A DNA stretch of 64,000 nucleotides. Source: Nemopilema nomurai. Taxonomy: Eukaryota; Cnidaria; Scyphozoa; Rhizostomeae; Rhizostomatidae. The notes beneath the pieces are model-generated. The model searched no databases, had not been told where the DNA came from, and saw only the letters and a program-made list of their open reading frames with translations. This document shows, in pieces, positions 15,901 through 28,200 of this stretch. The position numbers and the translations under genes were made by a program. The stretch spans positions 434,001 through 498,000 of the forward strand of contig ML133456.1 of NCBI GenBank assembly GCA_003864495.1, written 5' to 3'. Position 1 is the first letter of the stretch. Every line of letters begins with the position of its first letter.

Positions 15901-18131
15901 AGCCGACGTTGCAAAGATTCGTAAAGATATTGATCCTACAGGTAAGGAGCCCTTTTTGTTAGAAAAGTTGCTGGTATTTATTGGTGCCAATATTTATGTC
16001 ACTGGAATAGCAATGTATTGGACGTCCACGGCAAATATTAATTTTTAAAAAGACTTTAAAAATGGCCGTAGAAGACGCAGAGGCGTCTTAAAACTAGAAA
16101 ATGCAGACATACTTTAAGAAATGTGCAAGAGTATACGAAGTATTAATGTGCAGATATGTCTTAAAGTATAACGTCTTAAAACTGGAATGAGAAAAGCCTT
16201 GACGGCTGTGGTGTAGCCACGATTTGGCGATGGAGGGGCGAAAGTCGGTCAAACTCCGACAATATTCCGACGAAATTTAGTGATGTTGACAAATTTTCTG
16301 ACTAAACCTTTGTAGTTTGGTGGATGCCGCCATTTATATGTCGCATCAAAGGAACGTGGAATTGAGTGGTTTTAAGAAATGAATGGATATGCGCGTGAAG
16401 CTCTATCAATAACAGTTAAAAAATTGACTTGATTTTCTTCTAAGGTTCAAACTTGAAAAAGATATCTAATGATGAAATTTTTCACGTGGTAAATTTTCCG
16501 ACAAATTTCCCGACAAGCAGCTGCCCCCCTGCCCCCCTCTAGCTACGCCACAGCAGTTAGCATCTTGACTTCTGGAAATCTGGAAATCTGAGTTGAGAAA
16601 CCGCTTACAACAGTCACAACTTCAAAATGATAGGACCATTTTTTACATATCAAGATTAAAAATAAAGCCTCATCAAGTATTTAATATGAAGACGACTTCG
16701 CACATATGTAACAACTTCGAAGTCTAGGGATAAAAATCCTTATAGTGAAGGAACCAGTGGGCTTTATTCTGGCACTTCCTTTGGTCCTGGGAACATCCAA
16801 GCCCAAAATCTTGTTTTCCTATTCATTATTTTCCATCCGAGAAGAATAAGTCTTGTTTTCCAACCTTTTTGTTGATCTGTTAGAAGAAGTGAGGGAAGTT
16901 TAGCTGTCGAGTGGGTAACTTTGTAAATGTAAAGGATTAAAAGCCAGATCTGACGTCCAATTAATTTGTTGACATTAACGAGGCTTTATAATGCCCAGTG
17001 TTGCTGTAGACTACTGTAGATTAATGGCAGGAAATAATGTAAAGTAGAATGAGTTTCTAGAGGGAGTTTCCAATCTGCTGACTTTCGTTGTTTTGTTTTA
17101 GGAGAAAAGAGAATCAGCTTTGACGAGTTCATCCCAATCTACCACACCCAAGAGTCGAAGCAACGCGGAGGAGATTTCGAAAGTTTCGTCGAAGCATTTA
17201 AAGTGTTTGATCGAGACGGAAGCGGAATGATAAGTTCTGCTGAAATACGACATATGCTTTCAAGTTTAGGTGAATTTTCTTTATTTTCACGGAAGCACTC
17301 ATGTTGGCAAAAATCACATTATTTTCAGCGTGGAGCAAAATGAGCCTTTTTTGTTCTATTTCGCTTTTCCGCTTCAGGTGAAAGGCTCAGGGACGACGAG
17401 ATAGATATCTTACTTCAAGGAATGGAAGACAATTTCGGAAAGGTTAATTACGAAGGTATTGTTGGCAATTTCTTGTTTTTACATATCAAAACTTTGCAAT
17501 TTTTTTTTAATTCCGATGTGGATTGGTGACGTGAACTGGTGACGTGAGTTGAGGACCCTTATGATTGAGGACTCTTCTCTTGTGCTTGTAATAGAATTGT
17601 TTCTCCACAACCTCAGATAAAATTCTACTCATATCACAACAAAAAATATTTCGTCACCTGTCCAACTTGAATTTGTGCCTAACCGCAAATATTTTCAACG
17701 AGTCTTCGTCCTAAATGTACCACTAATACTCAGTCTTTCATTTGTCATTCGCCCTCAATCAGACATCTTATCACATATTAAATGTTTGTTTTGGTTATCT
17801 TGTTTTTCTAAGTACAGAGGCATTTTTAGCTTTATTGGCTTTTGAGAGACAGGATGAACGTGAAAATCCATAACATCGAGTCTCCAAGTGATTTAACTGA
17901 GAACCAGATAGTTTAACGACAAGTTAATGAGCTTTTGTAGCAAGGTAGACAAAGCCGATTATGGTCTTTACATACGGATTCATCTCCTATTTGCTTTTAA
18001 GCCTAAACCTGGATCAAATTAAGAATTCGTCCAGCATTTTAAAGCTTTTTAATTTGTAGGTAGGCCTTTCAGCTGTAATTAAAAAATATTTTTGGTTTCC
18101 AGAATTCATTCGTAAGGTCATTGGAGGATGA
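12950..18131 (+). CDS. Essential myosin light chain (EF-hand), copy 1, five coding exons
   Basis: Exons 12950-12965, 15798-15941, 17102-17269, 17378-17455 and 18103-18131 join in frame to 144 residues, close to the 151 of human MYL6. Essential light chains wrap the myosin neck IQ motif and stiffen the lever arm. The N-lobe EF-hand reads LFDKRGDGKIDSNQ, followed by LRALGLNPTQADV, a family signature. The C-lobe has FDRDGSGMISSAEIRHML with acidic loop positions 1, 3 and 12 intact. The C-terminus is NYEEFIRKVIGG. The first coding exon is only 16 nt (MDDID), separated by a 2.8-kb intron; this start rests on phase match, donor quality and a methionine at the expected distance. The last four exons match copy 2 in phase and, apart from 6 nt in one, in length. 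Confidence 0.92.
16206..16553. mobile_element. 348-bp hAT-like MITE in a myosin light chain intron
   Basis: The ends CTGTGGTGTAGCCA and, inverted, CTGTGGCGTAGCTA match at 12 of 14 bases and resemble the CAGTGGCGTAGC-type termini of hAT elements. The GC-rich ends carry poly-C/poly-G tracts. It lies in the intron between exons 2 and 3 of myosin light chain copy 1. I could not see a convincing 8-bp target duplication, so the insertion is probably old or one end is altered. Confidence 0.6.
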
Positions 18132-18255
18132 TGAAAGATTTCAGTTCTTGAAGGAAAGGACTGTTTATTTTAAACTTTGTCAATTTCGCCTTGGATATTA
18201 ATGATATCAACCAAATACGCATTTATAATCATGAATACTTGAAAACAGCCATGTT

Positions 18256-18261
18256 AATAAA
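18256..18261 (+). terminator. Candidate poly(A) signal of myosin light chain copy 1
   Basis: AATAAA occurs 125 nt after the stop codon of copy 1, a typical distance for a short 3' UTR. Motif call only. Confidence 0.55.
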
Positions 18262-18507
18262 CAATTTTGTATTTTAATGAATTTCAGCGGTAATTTCAGT
18301 AAAGAATTTTGATGCCTTTGCTTTTCTATTCACCATTCGCTCAAAGGAATTTCAATGCATGAAAACCCTTTCGAATAAGATCGGCCCAATTATTTGAAGA
18401 TCATGCAGTAAGGTATTGAGATGCATGCTTTCGAGCTGTTTATGTTATCTTCTGGGTATTTATTTTTGATATGAGCGGTGAATATTGTGCAGGGGTGCGC
18501 TATAGCC

Positions 18508-18697
18508 TCATTCAGGCTCTAGTCTCTCTAACCGAAGCCTTGTTACAGGGTGGAAAAATTCAGAAGGATTTTCAGACCATTTGAACTCACAAAAGCGGTT
18601 ACAGCTGAGATAAAAATTGTCTCTGCAATGTATCTCTTTGTCATTCAGTGAAGGGTAAACTTGATCTTTTAACCATTCATAATCTTCTTGACGAAGT
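18508..18697 (-). CDS. Possible orphan terminal exon, unrecognised
   Basis: After a good minus-strand acceptor (pyrimidine-rich, ending CATAG) an open frame runs 63 codons to TGA. Its composition is protein-like: it begins LRQEDYEWLKDQVYPSL and ends TRLRLERLEPE. I do not recognise the family. It cannot be an alternative last exon of the neighbouring minus-strand myosin light chain gene, because the phase does not match that gene's penultimate exon. It may be the last exon of an unmapped gene, a retro-fragment, or chance. It sits between the two tail-to-tail light chain genes, beyond the copy 2 poly(A) signal. Confidence 0.3.
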
Positions 18698-18870
18698 CTA
18701 TGGAATAAAAAGACAATGAAATGATTTACATTAGCAACCAGTAAGACATCTAATAAAAAGACAGTTCGATTAAGCCTAATTACAGACATTGTGCTATTTT
18801 TCTCATGCCTTTCACTTCTGTATTTTAAAATGCAACTATGTTCACTGGAGGTTAAGACTATTTTCTACGG

Positions 18871-18876
18871 TTTATT
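18871..18876 (-). terminator. Candidate poly(A) signal of myosin light chain copy 2
   Basis: AATAAA on the minus strand lies about 320 nt past the proposed stop codon of copy 2. It fits a last exon in this region. Motif call only. Confidence 0.45.
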
Positions 18877-19192
18877 TAAGAATTTTCCTGAAAATATTAC
18901 CTCGGTCACGTTTCTACACGATGTTCCCCATTTCTCTATGAATTTTTCCTTAGGCATTTTCAAGGATCTTTAAGCATTTTCGATTGGAATAATGAAATAA
19001 GAAATGGCAAAAGAAATCAATTTAGCTCTGCATGCATCTCTTTTCAAGGTGTGCCGAGAATGTGGTGTTAAGTAACCGACTTTGATCTAGCTAGTGCCAT
19101 AACTTTAGGGGTCAAAATTCGACATCAGAATTTGGCATCAGAAGGGGCATTGAGACCATTTGCTACCTACCCACCTTCAGCCACTATACCTT

Positions 19193-22100
19193 TCAAGGGG
19201 ATTGAAGTATCTCAAAATAATCTGAAAACCTTTACCCTCTTTTGACCTCCCCCCTGCTAATCATCGTTCCACCGTATACTGGACTGACTGCCAAAGAACA
19301 AGTTTGAAATCAAAGATTATTATGTTTCCCTCACTTCTCGAATGTCCCTAAGCAATGTTCCGGTATCTATGGTCTTACGAGCTTTTTATCAAGCGATATA
19401 AATAATTGCAACAGTCGTTTGAAAATCAACAAAGTGAACGTAAATTACCTTCGTAGTAAACTTTTCCACTTGCATCCTCCAGCCCTTGAAGTAGCACATC
19501 AACCTCTTCTATTGTTAGTTTTTCGCCTGAAACACAAGACGGTCGTCATATAAATGATAAATTAGATTAGTTTATTTTGCTCCAATTTAGGGGTATTTAT
19601 GTAAAGCAAGCAATGCTTCCCCTTTCGTTGTTTTACGTTCAAGACTAAATTGCTTTCTAAGTCATACATAGTCATTGATTGGTAGGGAAATTTCGTTCTT
19701 CTGCATATCATTTAATAACCGTTAGCTTGATAATTAGAAATTGATGCTAAATCATTTTGAAATTTCCCCTTGCGTTTTCTGGATATTTGAGGAGTTTTGT
19801 AAACTGCGAGAAGAAGCGGGAGAGATTTAAAAATCAAATGATCTAGAAATATTGCGACGGGTGAGTAAAATAATAGAGAAAATATTTAAGATTTTCTAGT
19901 GCTACAGTGTTTCTTGATACCGACATACTAAAAGGAAAGTTTCTTCTGCATTCGTTTCAAATTTGCTACATGAGGTATTTCAGCACGCTTTGGGAAATCG
20001 TCGACAACAACAACAAGATGGGATGGGGAAACCAGGCGTACTTTCAGAATCTTCGGGGTGTCCTTCCTTCTCATGCTAAGATGAATTATTTGGATTGGTG
20101 ACCATTGTTAAGGTAAAGATATGTAAACTAACATTTACTATGTTTAATAAATTGGATTTTGCGACCAAGGGTGATTCTGTGCATAAGTTTGACACGGCTG
20201 TTACGCCGCAGAAATGAGGACATCTTAGGCCCATTTTTCGACCCCCCCATCGAACATCACATTTATCTCACAAACAAAGCTTGCTACAAAGAAACTGTTT
20301 GGTGTTTTGAACTCATCATTAAATTCTGTATTCATAGCCAAAAAACAAAAAGATTGATCCTATTTTTTGCATCAATAAATTATCCGAACGCCCTTCCCAC
20401 AAAATCGAAAAATGGTTAGTGCATCAGCTGCTAATTTATTGAAGCAATAAGTTATTTTTTTAGTTGATCGTTGTTTGGAAAATTCAACTCCTAAATGCCA
20501 ATAAGACAAAATTCTATTGAAGCCTACCCAACATTGTCAATAAATGCCGAATTTCTCCTCCACTTATGAGGCCGTTACTATCAAGATCAAAGATGCGAAA
20601 AGCTTCAACAAATGCTTCTATGGAGGAGCTGAGTTGTTTGTCCTTCTGTTCATGGTAAATTGGCAGAAATTCGTCAAATGATAATCGCTTATCATTTTCA
20701 CCTGAAAGATAGCAGCCAATGTAGTTAGAAATGATGTGAAATCTATTATATATATTAATTTATACATTTTCATTTAAAGATAATAAGTGGTGGAGAAAAT
20801 GTCTTTAAAACATTGCAAAAAGCGCTTAAATTATCTTAAAGACAAAAGGACAGTTAGTTCATAGTGTGTGTGTGTTTGTTTACTATATGTTGTACAGCAT
20901 CATGAAGAATAAGAATGCAAATTCTACTTACCCTTTGGGTCAATTTCATTTAAAAGTTTCTTGATCTCTGCCTGTAGAGGATTTAGACCAAGAGCCCTCA
21001 ACACTTCTCCAATTTGGTCACACCCTATCATTCCATCTCCTTTCTTATCAAATAATGAAAATGCATCCTGGAATTCTGTTGAGCCAAGGTGCATGTAGTT
21101 ACTTATTGCAAAATAATTTTATTTTTCAATACTGTGTTCATGTACTTCTTGCTATTGTGAAGCTTGACACTTGGTCGTGTTTCAAAGTTTGAAAGCTCTC
21201 AATAAGGGTTAGATATAATAGACACCCAGATGGTCTTTACATGTTTCATTTGGAAGCTCTGGCTGGTAATAATGCATTGTCCCTTTCTTGCACATGCACA
21301 TTCTTAAGGCCCCACACCCATTCTGCCAATTATAAAAACTCCCATGTATATCAATTTTGTCAATTACCAAAGCAGGTATAAATAAACAAAGTATTATTCC
21401 TTGTTTACTGACAAAGTAATATTCCAGACTGCCTTATCAATTACTAGACAATTAGATTCTGTTATAAATGTTTAAGATAAGCATCAGGGAATGTCTAAAA
21501 AGACTCCAAGTTTTGCCAATCTTTGTAAGCATTGTCTTGGAAAACTTATACATTTTGATAGCCCTAGTTATACTAAAATCAACAATCTATAACCTAAACA
21601 TTCCAATTATTGGTGTCAATAAATCAGTATAGCTATTTGTGTACTGCAAAAACTAAATATTGTTTATGTTCATTTTTTAGAATATCTTACCAGACATCTG
21701 TTCCTCTGTATAGTTCACCTAGAAGAGAAATTATTTCATAGCTGTAAAGAGTAAGACAAGAACAATCAAACTCAATTCTCTTTTTGACTGTTGGAAATCA
21801 ATGTGGAAATTTGTTATAGTATAAATGGGTATAGGTGCCAAATTACAGAAGATTTGCATTTTTAACTTCGCTCCAATTTTACTTTTCTTAAATGCCTAAA
21901 TTTTTACGAACTCAGAGGTTGGTAAACACACTTGACCCCTGTTCTTATAGATGTTTTTTTATAAGGAACCACTTTATAAGGAACCTACATGTAGAAGGCC
22001 GAAAAATTTAAAGCCATTCTTATGAATCTTCAGTTATTATTTGTTTGTTTTGTCATGGCCCATGATTTGTATTTGAAAGAATTTTCAGAACTCATAAAGG

Positions 22101-22682
22101 CTGTCACCAGGATTTCTACATTGCCTATAAACACTTTGTTCTACAAGATAGTGAGGGCTATTGCTCCCTTTCCCCTTCCTTCAGTTCAGTTCCGCAACAC
22201 ACGAAAATCCATTAAATAAACAAAATTGAAGTAAAACAGGTTATACATACAAAAAAGTTAAGATAGAGACATTAAAAGGTGAATTTTTATGATAGGGATT
22301 TCTTAAAGAAGGAGCTATCTCAATAGGTAAACCAATCGAGGCGGGAGCACCCTTCACATTCTAGAAAAATTCTTTGATAGATATGATTTAACTGCCACGT
22401 TTTCGATTTGATATAATTTACTTTGCATATTGTCAAATTCAAGAAAAAATTCTTTCCAGTTTGGTATTTCGAAAATTTATGCAAAAATCGTGCTATCGGT
22501 TAAGAAATTAATTGTTAGTTAAATGAAGCAAGAATAATGATTGTTTGTTCGTCTTTAAACTTTTTGCGATCGTATAATTTGCAGCTGATTTTCGAAATTC
22601 GTCGGATATTATGGCGTCGGTTTTAGACAGTTCTTGAAAACAATAATCATCTATAACGTGAAATATATGAACTGCATACCAT
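19193..22682 (-). CDS. Essential myosin light chain (EF-hand), copy 2, six coding exons
   Basis: Exons in transcript order are 22682-22680 (ATG only), 21718-21691, 21075-20932, 20701-20528, 19526-19449 and 19221-19193. They join in frame to 151 residues, the length of human MYL6. The N-terminus VNYTEEQMSEFQDAFSLF corresponds to the FTEDQ...EFKEAF region of the family. The N-lobe loop is FDKKGDGMIGCDQ and the C-lobe has FDLDSNGLISGGEIRHLL. Exon sizes 144, 78 and 29 equal those of copy 1. The last exon was found by phase and acceptor and only afterwards seen to be 29 nt, as in copy 1; its peptide (DYFEILQSP) is poorly conserved, so that exon is less certain. The first coding exon holds just the start codon, followed at once by a GTATGC donor. 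Confidence 0.88.
21948..22006. repeat. Partial copy of the 36205 MITE arm in a myosin light chain intron
   Basis: The segment reading TTTTTTTATAAGGAACCACT and continuing through TACATGTAGAAGGCCG matches, in inverted orientation, the right arm of the MITE at 36205-36571 with almost no differences. It lies in the first intron of myosin light chain copy 2. I did not find a matching second end about 370 bp away, so the copy is truncated or decayed. Confidence 0.75.
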
Positions 22683-23552
22683 TTTGCCTTCTGCTTTGAA
22701 AATCTTCCAAGAACTCGCTGCCTATATTATGCTACGTTTGAGTTGCAAAAAGAATAAGGATGCTTTTGAACTGACTTGGTCTTGAGCCTAAGCCATAAAA
22801 GGGTGTAGCGATGGGTGCAACCGGGTTAGCCTGCTGTTATCTCCCGTGTCCAGCTTGGATCGAGAGGGAGGCACTGGGTTCATCTTCATCTTGCAGGGTT
22901 TGGACTCACGTACACTGGAGTGGACGAAGCTGAGTGTTTTTTTCATGCCGGGAAGTATCGAGGAACCGCAGTGTTTTTAACCCTGTCTTGACTGACACGC
23001 CGCCATCCCATTTCTTTACTATTCAAGACCAGAGCGGAAAGTTCGTTATATTCTTCCAAGCGTGGGAGGAAATATATCGACTATCTGTCTATTTGGCATT
23101 CTTTGCTATAGAACAATTAAATATGTATTCAATGATTAATATGCACTCACATTTATTCCTTTGTTATTAGCAGCAATGAATTTTTAATAAGACTTTCTCA
23201 ATTTCAACGAATACAGTTTCATGATTTATGCTGGCCTACACTCCTGCACCCAATCTATCTTTCTTATTCACTTTAGGATGTTTTTATAAAATATTCATTG
23301 GCCTCCTTAAATGGACCATTGGAAAGAGCTAACTATCATCTGCACAACATCTTTTGCTCACCTGTTGCCCACCAAAATTAAACTTAATTAAAGTAGTCCT
23401 AGATAAGAATTCTGTAGGACTATCGCACTGGTCCATCCTGTGTCTCTTATGTAGAGGTTCCACAGTATAAATACCTCAGTCGCCCAATTGAAATAGGATT
23501 ATACGTTGCTTTGCTATAGATTATCGTTGTACGCAAGATTCCTATCTATATA

Positions 23553-23925
23553 AACACCTTTTTTATAAGAAACATAGCTCAGTCTTTACCGGCAAAAGTT
23601 TCTTAATTTTAGGGCATTTTTGGACATATTTTACCAATAGAAGTTTCTTAATTGGATTAACGTTCATTGGCAAAGCAGCCAAATAAAAAAATATTTTATT
23701 ATGTTGTCTGATCATACATTTTATTATCTGTTGCAAGGTTGTGTAGTTAACACAATCATGCGCAGTGTGAAACCACGCATAGTGGTTATCTTTCATATTT
23801 CAAACAAGAATAACAAATTAAAAAGTTTCTTTGTGATTTTCTCACTTACCAGTTGAAGTTTCTTAAACGTTTCAGGTTTTTTACCAGTGAGTTTCTTATA
23901 AAGCGGTTTCTTGTAAAAACGTGTT
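23553..23925. mobile_element. 373-bp inverted-repeat MITE related to the element at 36205
   Basis: The left end AACACCTTTTTTATAAGAAA and, inverted, the right end AACACGTTTTTACAAGAAAC form imperfect terminal repeats. TA lies outside the left end and CA outside the right. Inside, AAGTTTCTTA-type motifs recur near both ends. The end sequence resembles that of the TA-flanked element at 36205-36571, so I infer a Tc1/mariner-like family with sequence divergence. No coding capacity. Confidence 0.5.
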
Positions 23926-24907
23926 CACAGAGTATTCTTTTAGAAGTTAGGGTTGAAGTTAGATTTGGATTTGGAGTGAGAGTTTGAGAATTTTTGCCGC
24001 TGTAAAAATTTTTGCTGATTTTTCCCTAAGTATGAAACTACTTTAACCAAAAGCTCTACCACACACTGCAGAAGGGGGGTCCTCGCACATTTTTTATGGG
24101 GTCTTACAATGCTGTCGCTTATCTAATTGGCTGTAATCATTTTCCAAAGAAGGAAATTTTTTCTCAAGTTGATGTCAAAATTTGTGTGAATTTTTGAAAC
24201 ATCAAAACGTTTGAATTGATGACGTTCAGAGTGTTCCATTATTGTTAGATGACCAGATTTCATAAATGACAAATCATTTGAAAGATCATGTTAAGCCCGT
24301 TCCAAAGAATTCAAAATTGTGTCCCTCACTATCAGCTGGTTATCTTCCGGAGTTTGAAAAAAAATTACTTCCTATGCTAGATTTTAGCTTCAATGATTCT
24401 GCCTTGGATTTTAGGGCGAAAAGAAGACACAAAACAAGGTGCATTTCGATACTGGAAGGTCTGTCCGATTGGGCCGGCAGAACAATAACATTTTAGGTTA
24501 GTTATTTTTACAATGTTGCTTGCATCGTGATATTGAAAATAATTTATTGCTTAACACATGGCAACTATCGACTCGTCAATTGCCACTGCAGACTACCCAA
24601 GCGCTGCAAACGAGGCAACACGTTGTATAGCACCCATGGATGCTCTCGGTCCGTTTTTTTCGCACTGATCAATCAGCCAGTGAGTATCCTGTTTTTCGTT
24701 AATCAATATATTTCCATTTTACCATTCCTTGCAGAAACGTTTCAATAAGATACATCAATTTCATTCCATGCTTCTAAAACGAGCTTACAAACATTACAAG
24801 GACAAGATAATTTCTAAGTTTTGAAACGACAATTGAACCTTCTAAACCTTGTAAACTTAACTCTCAAAACAAACTAAATCTTGCACGGACAACGTCATAA
24901 CCAGAAA

Positions 24908-24978
24908 AAGATCTATTAAAGTAATCTCCGGACCAAGCTTGAACAAGATCTATTAAAGTAATCTCCGGACCAAGCTTG
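24908..24978. repeat. 34-bp perfect direct duplication, period 37
   Basis: The 34 bases beginning AAGATCTATTAAAG and ending GACCAAGCTTG occur twice without mismatch, at 24908-24941 and 24945-24978, separated by AAC. No gene is evident. Identity suggests a recent duplication or an assembly join artefact. Confidence 0.9.
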
Positions 24979-25249
24979 CTCCACTTTTCAAACGCCAGCA
25001 CTCCTCCTATGGTACTCTCTCCTTGAAAACGCGTACAGAGGGAGCAAGCAAAGGGATTTTGTTGACTTCACGCAGAAAGAATCTGCAGCTAATACCATTC
25101 AGGTAGCGGCTAAACTAGGTGACTTTCTTGTCTCAACAAATGTGACAACGGTGAAACTTTTCACAAGGGTGACTAAAACATCAAAGGCTACTATTTGAAA
25201 GATAGTAGCTAGAACGGGTTCATGGAAAGTGCAAAGCTCTTAATAATAT

Positions 25250-28200
25250 TTATCGAATCATGGCCGGTAGCAAAAAATGGAGCACTGTTTCATCGCAATG
25301 TATAACGAAGTGAACACACTGTCCATCGCTGATACTGCAAACAATTCTGTTTGGCATCGTTTGCTGGGCGTTCAGAAGCGAGTAAAGCTTTGTAATGTCC
25401 ACCCGTGCCTCGAATCTTTCATCCCTTTTGATGACGTCAGGCCTTTGGTCAGCTGATGACTCACTGGGTAGCTCTATGTCCATGTGCTTAAAGATTGTTA
25501 TTATGGTAACCAAGTCAGTGTCGATCTCAAGCGTCAACTGTCCAGCTTTATTGGCAGCAATCACCTGGGAAAACATTGGGTATCTCATAACTCAACTTTT
25601 GTTTATAATATTAAGAATTTAAGATTACAGCAAAAGCTCTACCCCGGAGAGCTTATTTATTTCTTTCAGTCTTAGAGCCGGGGGCTTGCTAGGTAGGGGG
25701 CTTATTATAGAAGGGGGCTTATTAAAAGCTCAAAGTAAAAATACACTGCCTTGTTTCCATCGCAAAGGCTTTTGGAGACATTAGAAGCACATTCGAGGAA
25801 AAGAACCATGACTCTTAATCATTTTAAAATGGAAATTAAAAGTATTAAAAGTGAAGCATTATAATCTAACACTAAACTCTCACATTTAGCGCTTTTGACA
25901 TCTCTGGCGGACGAGGGGGGGGGGCTTATATAAATTGGGTTTATTTCAAACTTGTGCTTGATAGGGGGCTTAATAGCGAGGGGGGCTTAATAGCGAGGGG
26001 GGTTTAATAGAGCTTTTACAGTATTTCAAGGAATACAAATCTGAAAATGGGTTATCATTTAAAACCATACGAAACAAATCATTGGGTACTTACGACAAAT
26101 CCACTAACGTTTTTCATTCGATCAACGACATTTTTCAGAGTCTTGATATTTGGCATAGTGATCGTTATCTGAAAGTAAGGATTGAGTTTTACAAATAGTG
26201 AAGTGATTGTGTTACCAAGTTGTGGGAAAAAGGCATCAAAGACCACATGTTTGTGCAACAAGGCAAATAGCTATTGAAAATATGGCACAGTAGTTAGGGA
26301 AGGAATTAAAGATTGGTCTTCAGAGTGAGGCTCTTTGTTTGTGAATCTATTCTGTATCTTAATATGGACCTACCCCATATCACAAAAACACTAATGGTGA
26401 CATAATGAGGGCTGAGCTCAAAATTTTTGTAAGATTTAAGGCAAGTGGTGCTTTTGGTACATCTTTGGATCGAAAACATTGCCTGAAAACATTTCACGAA
26501 CTGTAAGAACTATCTTCAAATCGGATTGTATTTGGTTCTGTCCAGAATTTTAATAAAACTGATGTGTGCATATAAACACTTGAGAAAGTCTTTACCCCAT
26601 GTAAACCCAGCATTCTTGCCTGGCAGCCCTATAATCAGGTGGACCGTATCAGCTACCGGTGCAGTGTGTCGGGCTATGATTTGAACTTGGTTTGGTCATG
26701 TAAAAAATGAAGAAACTTCCTTCTCAAGACGTTGCCCACCTCTTTAGTCAAATAATTCAAATCTATTTTGCCCTGTTGACTTGTAGCTCATGATTCATCA
26801 ATTTTGCCTTCAAGCACTAAATTATAGAAGCCATTTACTCTAACATTGTGACAGAGAAAGTTAATTTCTCTTGATATTTGCTAGAAGATTAATAAAATTA
26901 ACCTTTGAGTTAATTCTTCAATCACTTGCCTTTTTTAATTTTTTACAATATATCCTGTTTTGACCTTCATGACTTCATTAGATACAGACAGTGCTGGTTA
27001 AATAGTGTCAGGTTCCAAATCACCGCTCAAAAAAAGGTACGAAGAAATATTCCAACTCAGAATCCCCCCCCCCCCCCCCCCCACCATGTTTACACCTTCC
27101 AACTTGTATTTATGTTTAACCATGCTAAATCTCCATCAGTGTTACTTCATTATGTTTGTTTATTTGCTATGTTCATTTGGGAAGCAAGGAAAGGTTTTTG
27201 AGTGGCATGAAGTGGCATTTGTATTAGAAATTATCAGTGAAAAACGACCTGTTTTTTTACTTCTTTTTTTGCCTGCTTTCAATTTACTTTCTCCCAGCGC
27301 ATACAAAATGACTAGGAATTCTTTCTAACGTACCATCAAACAGAGCTTTTACCAAAATGCTCAAATGGCTGACTTACATCACTTGGAGGCAGTTCCGGTT
27401 GGCCATAATCTTCCCAGAACCTTGAGGGTATAATCCCAACTGGGACATCATGCACCACATTTCTTGTGTGGCTGACAAGTGAAGGCTAGGGTTGGAATCA
27501 GACACAAAAAACCCATAAAAAAGGTTAGATCAGAAACAAAAACAGTTTTAAAAAACCAGATATTCAAACAACTTTAAAGTTACATTCTTTTCGTTGAAAG
27601 TGGAAAACAAGTAAAAGAAAATGACCCTATATTGGGCTCAATTTATAAAGGACATGGCAGTTCAGGTTTTTTAGTTGTAATAGTTGTTGCTTCAAAGAAT
27701 TATGTTTAGTACGTGGATTGAATTTACTGAGAATTTTAGTTTTTTTGTTTCTGCTCTGGAAAGTTTTATACAATACAATATATAGAAAGTTTAAAGCTTG
27801 TTTTAAAACTCTTACCAGTGAAACTTCAAATGTAAGGCAGGAAGTCTGTTTTCTTGTCAGTTTGATCTTCAAAGCTTGTGAATTTTGAGCAGATTTCAGT
27901 GCACGAACAAAGTTTTCTGTTATTATTTCCAAAAAGATTTCATTTCTTTCATCTTTGCCTTCAATCCGGAACTCATCAAAAATATCTTCCTGAAAAGGTA
28001 AGAAAACTGCAAATTTGAAGGATTTAGAGCATTAACAACAGTGTATACAATAGTCAATTATGATAAAGGCAGGAAAGAAGATGATTTGAATAAGCAAACT
28101 GAATATGCTCAATAGAATAATTCATAAAGTTGGTGCATAAAATAGATTCTGAGTGACTTGAAAATTTGTTAAAGTTATAAAATAGATGCATATCTTTTCA

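Larger units (their letters stand above)
22683..25249. other. Intergenic region between myosin light chain copy 2 and HUS1
   Basis: The part next to 22700-22950 should include the copy 2 promoter; it is somewhat GC-richer but has no decisive motif. A 373-bp MITE-like element lies at 23553-23925. A minus-oriented terminus ending TAGAGGTTCCACAGTA at about 23451-23466 looks like a solitary mariner-type end. An open frame at 24266-24496 (+, 76 codons) has protein-like composition but is unrecognised. A 34-bp direct duplication is at 24908-24978. The HUS1 3' UTR should lie just below 25250. Confidence 0.5.
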
